Below are positions 60,185 through 64,000 of a stretch of 64,000 nucleotides of DNA, in pieces; position 1 is the stretch's first letter, and every line of letters starts with the position of its first letter. Location: contig CAMUBY010000002.1 of assembly GCA_947087265.1 (NCBI GenBank), positions 124,001 through 188,000 of the forward strand, written 5' to 3'. The stretch is from an uncultured Clostridia bacterium (GTDB lineage Bacteria > Bacillota > Clostridia > Christensenellales > Borkfalkiaceae). The notes beneath the pieces were generated by a model. It searched no databases. It was given only the letters and a program-made list of their open reading frames with translations, and was not told the origin of the DNA. The translations under genes were made by a program, and so were the position numbers.

Positions 60185-60230
60185 CTTCTCTTCTCCTTTT
60201 TTTCGCAAGGTAAATACGGCAACGCAAAAT

Positions 60231-60378
60231 AAAAAAGGCGCGCCCTCAACCGAAGACGCGCCCTGCATTCCGTATCTCCGAGTTGTTACCACGCAACTAA
60301 ATTTAACCCCACAGGATAATAGAGATACAAACAATGCCATTTTGTACCTGAGGAGTAAAATTTATTCAGTTGCGTGGT
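60231..60378 (-). ncRNA. Structured leader RNA, copy 2 (two stems, pseudoknot, terminator)
   Basis: Read on the minus strand. P1 pairs 60368-60378 with 60288-60298 (11 perfect pairs, ACCACGCAACT). P2 pairs 60347-60360 with 60302-60315 (two mismatches). In the loop, GCATT (60337-60333) and GTATCTC (60328-60322) pair perfectly with GAGATAC (60278-60272) and AATGC (60269-60265), just 3' of P1, forming a pseudoknot. A GC-rich terminator follows (GGCGCG/CGCGCC, six T ending at 60231), 46 bases before the BspA-like start codon. Copy 1 shares GAATAAA after P1 and the GTATCTC element. Confidence 0.8.
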
Positions 60379-60384
60379 AGTTGC

Positions 60385-60413
60385 AGTATAGCAAACGGGC
60401 GGAAAAAAGTCAA
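60385..60413 (-). promoter_or_regulatory. Sigma-A promoter of leader RNA copy 2
   Basis: Minus strand TTGACT (60413-60408), 17 bp, TATACT (60390-60385). The expected start is the first base of stem P1. Confidence 0.82.
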
Positions 60414-60431
60414 CTCTTGCATTTTGTTTTG

Positions 60432-60460
60432 TTGACATTTTTTTTGCGAAGTGCTATCAT
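60432..60460 (+). promoter_or_regulatory. Sigma-A promoter of aspS
   Basis: TTGACA (60432-60437), 17 bp, TATCAT (60455-60460), back to back with the leader RNA promoter. Confidence 0.78.
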
Positions 60461-60485
60461 CAAAAAAAACGGAAGAAGGTTATTT

Positions 60486-62240
60486 ATGTATTACAGAACG
60501 CACCACTGCGGAGAACTGAGAAAAGAGGACGCAGGCAAAACGGTAAAACTTTCGGGCTGGCTGGATAGCAAGCGCGATAAAGGCGGTTTGCTGTTTGCCG
60601 TTCTGCGCGATTTTTACGGGGTCACGCAGGTCGTCTGTTCGGAAGAGCCGTGCCTCACGCAACTCCGCGAAATTCCCACCGAGAGTACCATTTCGGTAGA
60701 GGGAAAAGTTGTTTTGCGTTCCGCGCCCAACGATAAACTGCCCACGGGGCTCATTGAAATCGTGCCTGAAAAAGTGGAAGTGCTGGGGCGGAGGGTAACG
60801 CCTGCGCTGCCGTTTGAAATTTCGCATTCCACCGAGGCGGGCGAGGACGCGCGCCTGCGCTACCGTTTTCTCGATTTACGCAACGAGAAAGTGCGCGAGA
60901 AAATCGTGCTCCGCGCGAATATCATTCAGGACTTGCGCCGTCTTATGACGGAAGAGGGCTTTACGGAAATTTCCACGCCCATTCTTACGAGTTCTTCGCC
61001 TGAGGGCGCGCGCGACTATATTGTGCCCAGCCGTCTTTACCCCGGCGAATTTTACGCGCTGCCGCAGGCGCCCCAGCAGTACAAGCAACTGCTCATGTGT
61101 TCGGGGTTCGATAAGTATTTCCAGATTGCGCCCTGCTTCCGCGACGAAGACGCGCGCGCCGACCGTTCCCCCGGCGAGTTCTATCAACTCGATATCGAAA
61201 TGGCGTTCGCCACGCAGGAAGAAGTGTTTGCGGTGCTCGAAAAAGTGCTGCCGCCCGTGTTTGCCAAATATTCGGGCTGGGCGGCGGATAAGCCTCCGTT
61301 CAAGCGCATTCCCTATCTGGAAGCGCTCGAAACGTACGGCACGGATAAGCCTGATTTGCGTAACCCCCTCGTCGTGAAAGATATTTCCGATTTAATGCAG
61401 GGTTGCGGCTTCGAGCAGGTGCAGGGGAAAACGGTAAAAGCGATTGCGGTAAACGGCGTGAACGTGCCGCGCAAGTGGATTGATAAAACCGCGGAAGAGT
61501 TCAAAATCAAAACGGAAGGCGGCGCCATGTACTGGTTCAAGTTGGACGAGAACGGCGCGCCCGCAGGCGGCATTGCAAAATTCGTCGCCGAAAAGATTAA
61601 TTGTTACAAAGAGCGGCTTACGCTTACAAACGGCGCGTTCGTCGCGCTCGTTGCCGAAGAGAAAAAGGGCGCGGCGCAGAAACGCGCGGGCGTGTTGCGC
61701 ACCATGCTCGGCACGGGGCTCGATTTGCTGGAAAAGAACGTTTACCGTTTCTGCTGGATTGTCGATTTTCCCATGTACGAAATCGGCGAAGAGAGCGGTC
61801 AGCTCGAATTCTGCCACAACCCGTTCTCTATGCCGCAGGGCGGTTTACAGGCGCTCAACGAGAAAGACCCCCTTGAAGTGCTTGCCTATCAGTACGACAT
61901 CGTATGTAACGGCGTGGAGCTTTCTTCGGGCGCGGTTCGCAACCACGACCCTGAAATCATGCTCAAAGCGTTTTCGCTCGTAGGCTTAGGCAAAGAGGAA
62001 GTGGAAGGCAAGTTCCCCGCGCTCTATCACGCGTTCGAGTACGGCGCGCCGCCCCACGCAGGCGTTGCGCCCGGGGTGGACAGAATGGTCATGCTCATTT
62101 CCGATACGGTGAATATCCGCGAAGTTATCGCATTCCCCATGAACGCCAAGGCGCGCGATTTGCTCATGGACGCGCCCTCCAAAGTGGAACAAAAACAACT
62201 CGACGACGTGCATATTAAAATCGTCGAACAAAAGAAATAA
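60486..62240 (+). CDS. aspS: Aspartyl-tRNA synthetase
   Basis: Charges tRNA-Asp. The 584-residue class II enzyme has the OB-fold anticodon domain (VKLSGWLDSKRDKGGLLFAV), motif 2 (FRDEDARADRSPGEFYQLDI), a bacterial insertion (GAD) domain, and motif 3 (GVAPGVDRMVMLISD). The start at 60486 has GAAGAAGG upstream; the open frame before it is leader. Whether it also charges tRNA-Asn cannot be read from the sequence. Confidence 0.96.
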   Translation: MYYRTHHCGELRKEDAGKTVKLSGWLDSKRDKGGLLFAVLRDFYGVTQVVCSEEPCLTQLREIPTESTISVEGKVVLRSAPNDKLPTGLIEIVPEKVEVLGRRVTPALPFEISHSTEAGEDARLRYRFLDLRNEKVREKIVLRANIIQDLRRLMTEEGFTEISTPILTSSSPEGARDYIVPSRLYPGEFYALPQAPQQYKQLLMCSGFDKYFQIAPCFRDEDARADRSPGEFYQLDIEMAFATQEEVFAVLEKVLPPVFAKYSGWAADKPPFKRIPYLEALETYGTDKPDLRNPLVVKDISDLMQGCGFEQVQGKTVKAIAVNGVNVPRKWIDKTAEEFKIKTEGGAMYWFKLDENGAPAGGIAKFVAEKINCYKERLTLTNGAFVALVAEEKKGAAQKRAGVLRTMLGTGLDLLEKNVYRFCWIVDFPMYEIGEESGQLEFCHNPFSMPQGGLQALNEKDPLEVLAYQYDIVCNGVELSSGAVRNHDPEIMLKAFSLVGLGKEEVEGKFPALYHAFEYGAPPHAGVAPGVDRMVMLISDTVNIREVIAFPMNAKARDLLMDAPSKVEQKQLDDVHIKIVEQKK

Positions 62241-62246
62241 AAAATT

Positions 62247-62279
62247 CCCCCGAAGCAATCACTTCGGGGGTTGTTTTTT
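62247..62279 (+). terminator. Terminator of aspS
   Basis: Stem CCCCCGAAG/CTTCGGGGG, loop CAATCA, then TTGTTTTTT. Confidence 0.9.
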
Positions 62280-62286
62280 ATTGGTT

Positions 62287-63378
62287 TTAATTTTCGGCTT
62301 TCTCTTTTTTCTCTCTGCGAATAGTCGCAATCAGAGAGGGGATAAAGATGAACACCGAACCGAGGATTGCAACGAGTGCAAAGATAATTGTAGTAATCGC
62401 GTATATGATGACGGCGAGAATGCCGAGCAGAATTTTCGTAACGATAAGGGCGATGATTCCGTCGGGGCTGAACGTGAACAGCACGAGGGGAATTTTGAAG
62501 GTGAAGCCGCCGCAGGTGAAAATTTCACCGACAACGCCGCCCCAAAGGTATTGGCTGATAAACGTGAACGTGAGAAGCGTTCCGCCAATCATGAGCCCTA
62601 TCAAAAAAGTTTTTTCGCCGTCAGAATTTGTCGTAAGATACATGGTTAGCAATAATGCCAAGTAGACGAGCGAGAAGCACGCGGCAATGATGAGCGAGGC
62701 GCGGAGAGAAAGCACGTTTTCTTCTTTGTCGAACAAATCTTTCACTTTATTGACAATGGCGTGAATACCGCCGAATGCCGCAAGCGGCGCAAGAAATAAC
62801 AGCGCGCCGTAAATCATGCGGTCGTCGTTGGTGTCCAGAAAATAGAGCACGATAAAGAGGACGTACATGGCAACCGCGCCGAGAATCCCGAAGATGAATC
62901 CGAGTTTATTCCCCACGGCGCTCAGCCGTTCGCTTCTCTTTTCTTTTTTCTCACAATCGGGATTTTCCGCTTCCCAGCGTGCGAGTTCTTCTGCGCGTTT
63001 TTGTTCTACCTGCCGCTGAGATTCCCTTTTGCGCTCTAAGCACGCGCCGCACACAAGTTTGGGCTGCGTTTCGCATTCTTCGCCCTCGTAAACAACTCTG
63101 CCGCATTCCGTGCAAGTGCCGATAAAAGTTTTCTGCACGGGCGCCGCCGTCGCGTCCGAATAAGCAAATTGCGCCGATGCGTGTGCGCCGTCCTCGAAAT
63201 AACTGAGCGGAACGTTGAACAACTTTGCGATTTTCGACATTGTTTCAAAGTCCGGCTGCGATTCGTTGCGCTCCCACTTGGAAACCGCCTGATAGGAAAC
63301 GTTCATGGCTTTTCCCAAATCGTCCTGCGTCATGCCGTGCTTTCTGCGAAGTTCGGCTATTTTTTCTCCCGAATTCAT
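62287..63378 (-). CDS. XRE helix-turn-helix protein with zinc motif and membrane domain
   Basis: 363 residues. N-terminal Cro/C1 domain (GEKIAELRRKHGMTQDDLGK, YQAVSKWERNESQPDFETMS), then a zinc-ribbon-like pair of CxxC (CTECG and CGAC, about residues 89-120), a charged linker, and six or more membrane helices to the end. It looks like a membrane-bound regulator, similar in plan to the protein at 44880 but larger and with a zinc site. GAGGAGG precedes the ATG. It is divergent from sigK. Confidence 0.83.
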   Translation of the reverse strand: MNSGEKIAELRRKHGMTQDDLGKAMNVSYQAVSKWERNESQPDFETMSKIAKLFNVPLSYFEDGAHASAQFAYSDATAAPVQKTFIGTCTECGRVVYEGEECETQPKLVCGACLERKRESQRQVEQKRAEELARWEAENPDCEKKEKRSERLSAVGNKLGFIFGILGAVAMYVLFIVLYFLDTNDDRMIYGALLFLAPLAAFGGIHAIVNKVKDLFDKEENVLSLRASLIIAACFSLVYLALLLTMYLTTNSDGEKTFLIGLMIGGTLLTFTFISQYLWGGVVGEIFTCGGFTFKIPLVLFTFSPDGIIALIVTKILLGILAVIIYAITTIIFALVAILGSVFIFIPSLIATIRREKKEKAEN

Positions 63379-63545
63379 TTTTTTTGATTTCCTCCTCGTT
63401 ACGATACAAAAATTATATAAAATTCCCGTAAAAATTTCAAGAGAGTTTTCTCAACCGTTAGTTGAATTTCTATCTTTTTAATTGAATTATCGGAAATTTT
63501 GCATTATTCGGGCGCATTTTAGGGAATAGGACAAATTCTACCCGG

Positions 63546-63553
63546 CATATAAT
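63546..63553 (+). promoter_or_regulatory. Possible sporulation-type -10 element before sigK
   Basis: CATATAAT (63546-63553) has no sigma-A -35 at the right distance; GGAATA (63523-63528) stands there instead, as in mother-cell sigma-E promoters. This is an inference. The rest of 63379-63570 shows nothing else clear. Confidence 0.4.
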
Positions 63554-63570
63554 GTCGAAGAGGTGAGAAT

Positions 63571-64000
63571 ATGCTCGAAATGCTTTATGCCGTTCTGGGA
63601 CGGCTGTTTTTTTTCACGGGTTCCGTGCAGGACGGAAGTTCGTACCCAAAACCGCTCTCCGCGGCAGACGAGGAGAAATATCTCCGCCTTGCGCGCGAAG
63701 GCGATAAGCACGCCAAAGATATGCTCGTGAAACACAATATGCGCCTCGTTGCACATATCGTAAAAAAGTTTAACGGCGCGGCGGAAACGGACGATATGAT
63801 TTCGGTAGGAAGCATCGGGCTTATCAAGGCAATCAATACTTTTGAACCGGGGCGCGGCGTGCGGCTTGCAACTTATACCGCGCGCTGTATCGAAAACGAA
63901 ATTCTCATGCTCATCCGTTCGGGGAAAAAGCACAAGGCGAACGTTTCGCTCAACGACCCCGTGGGCACGGATAAAGACGGCAACGAACTCGTGCTCATGG
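63571..64000 (+). CDS. sigK: RNA polymerase sigma-K factor, N-terminal part (runs off the window)
   Basis: The frame is open from ATG 63571 (GAGGTGAG upstream) to the end of the window, 143 codons. It matches late mother-cell sigma-K: YPKPLSAADEEKYLRLAREG, HNMRLVAHIVKKFNG, DDMISVGSIGLIKAINTF (region 2), CIENEILMLIRSGKKHK and VSLNDPVGTDKDGNELVL. The first 25 or so residues (MLEMLYAVLGRLFFFTG) look like the pro-sequence that is removed by SpoIVFB. The visible part is not interrupted by a skin-type element; the rest is outside the window. Confidence 0.92.
   Translation, partial: MLEMLYAVLGRLFFFTGSVQDGSSYPKPLSAADEEKYLRLAREGDKHAKDMLVKHNMRLVAHIVKKFNGAAETDDMISVGSIGLIKAINTFEPGRGVRLATYTARCIENEILMLIRSGKKHKANVSLNDPVGTDKDGNELVLM

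Noticed and set aside
60231-60413. T-box or tmRNA as an explanation for the leader RNA
   Set aside because: No AGGGTGGNACCGCG T-box antiterminator and no tRNA-like end; the downstream genes are not amino-acid genes.
1-64000. tRNA or rRNA genes, insertion sequences, prophage, integrase or attachment sites
   Set aside because: I looked and found none I could support in this window.

Overview
The window looks like a chromosome segment of an endospore-forming Bacillota, most likely a member of class Clostridia (inferred from gene content; order not determined). Supporting signs are sigK, a SpoIIA/SigB-like partner-switch operon, a SpoVB-like flippase, CotF-like coat proteins, the McsA-McsB-ClpC arginine-phosphorylation module, a large SRP RNA with an Alu domain, a reverse rubrerythrin and an EFR1-type flavodoxin/ferredoxin. 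Most promoters are near-consensus sigma-A boxes with 17-bp spacers, and most transcription units end in clear intrinsic terminators, so operon boundaries can be read with some confidence.

Layout. 0-10 kb: the tail of a CDF metal transporter, then plsX-rnc-smc-ftsY, a small XRE repressor with divergent target and paired operators, and ylxM-ffh-rpsP-khpA. 10-19 kb: a second XRE/lipoprotein pair, pgi, a SpoVB-like flippase, a LysM protein, a probable spore-associated protein, an M18 aminopeptidase, a zinc-ribbon membrane protein, the SRP RNA gene (minus strand) and rqcH. 19-28 kb: tig-clpP-clpX, two paralogous lipoproteins, an orphan ABC ATPase behind a Fur-box-like site, and a metal exporter. 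28-37 kb: STAS/anti-sigma/sigma/anti-sigma operon, EFR1 protein, an S41 protease, a cysteine desulfurase divergent from a DUF3343 protein, and nth. 37-50 kb: coat-like small proteins, a Wzz-like protein, ychF, argS, gph, rubrerythrin, a frameshifted small membrane protein, a phosphoribosyltransferase, an XRE-membrane protein and mcsA-mcsB-clpC. 50-64 kb: mtnN-luxS-ung, a ferritin-like protein, a phosphopantetheinyl transferase, a C_GCAxxG_C_C protein and a GNAT enzyme, a RecD-like helicase, a 978-residue BspA-type repeat protein, aspS, another XRE-membrane protein and the start of sigK.

Genes that work together: ffh, ftsY and the SRP RNA form the whole signal recognition particle pathway within 12 kb. 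tig, clpP, clpX, mcsA, mcsB, clpC and rqcH cover protein folding and degradation. mtnN and luxS recycle S-adenosylhomocysteine.

The most unusual signal is an RNA element present three times (23577-23735 minus, 43547-43690 plus, 60231-60378 minus). Each copy starts at its own sigma-A promoter and folds into two stacked stems. The loop of each copy can form a two-part pseudoknot with the 3' flank, and each ends in an intrinsic terminator just before the ribosome binding site of a surface or membrane protein gene. The helices differ in sequence but keep pairing, so I read this as a real RNA class that I cannot name. Also notable are a 17-bp tandem duplication that frameshifts the gene behind one of these leaders, five promoters placed so that the mRNA would start at or within a few bases of the start codon, a sigma operon whose first anti-sigma protein has lost its ATP-binding Asn, and a terminator whose 3' arm is the ribosome binding site of the next gene.
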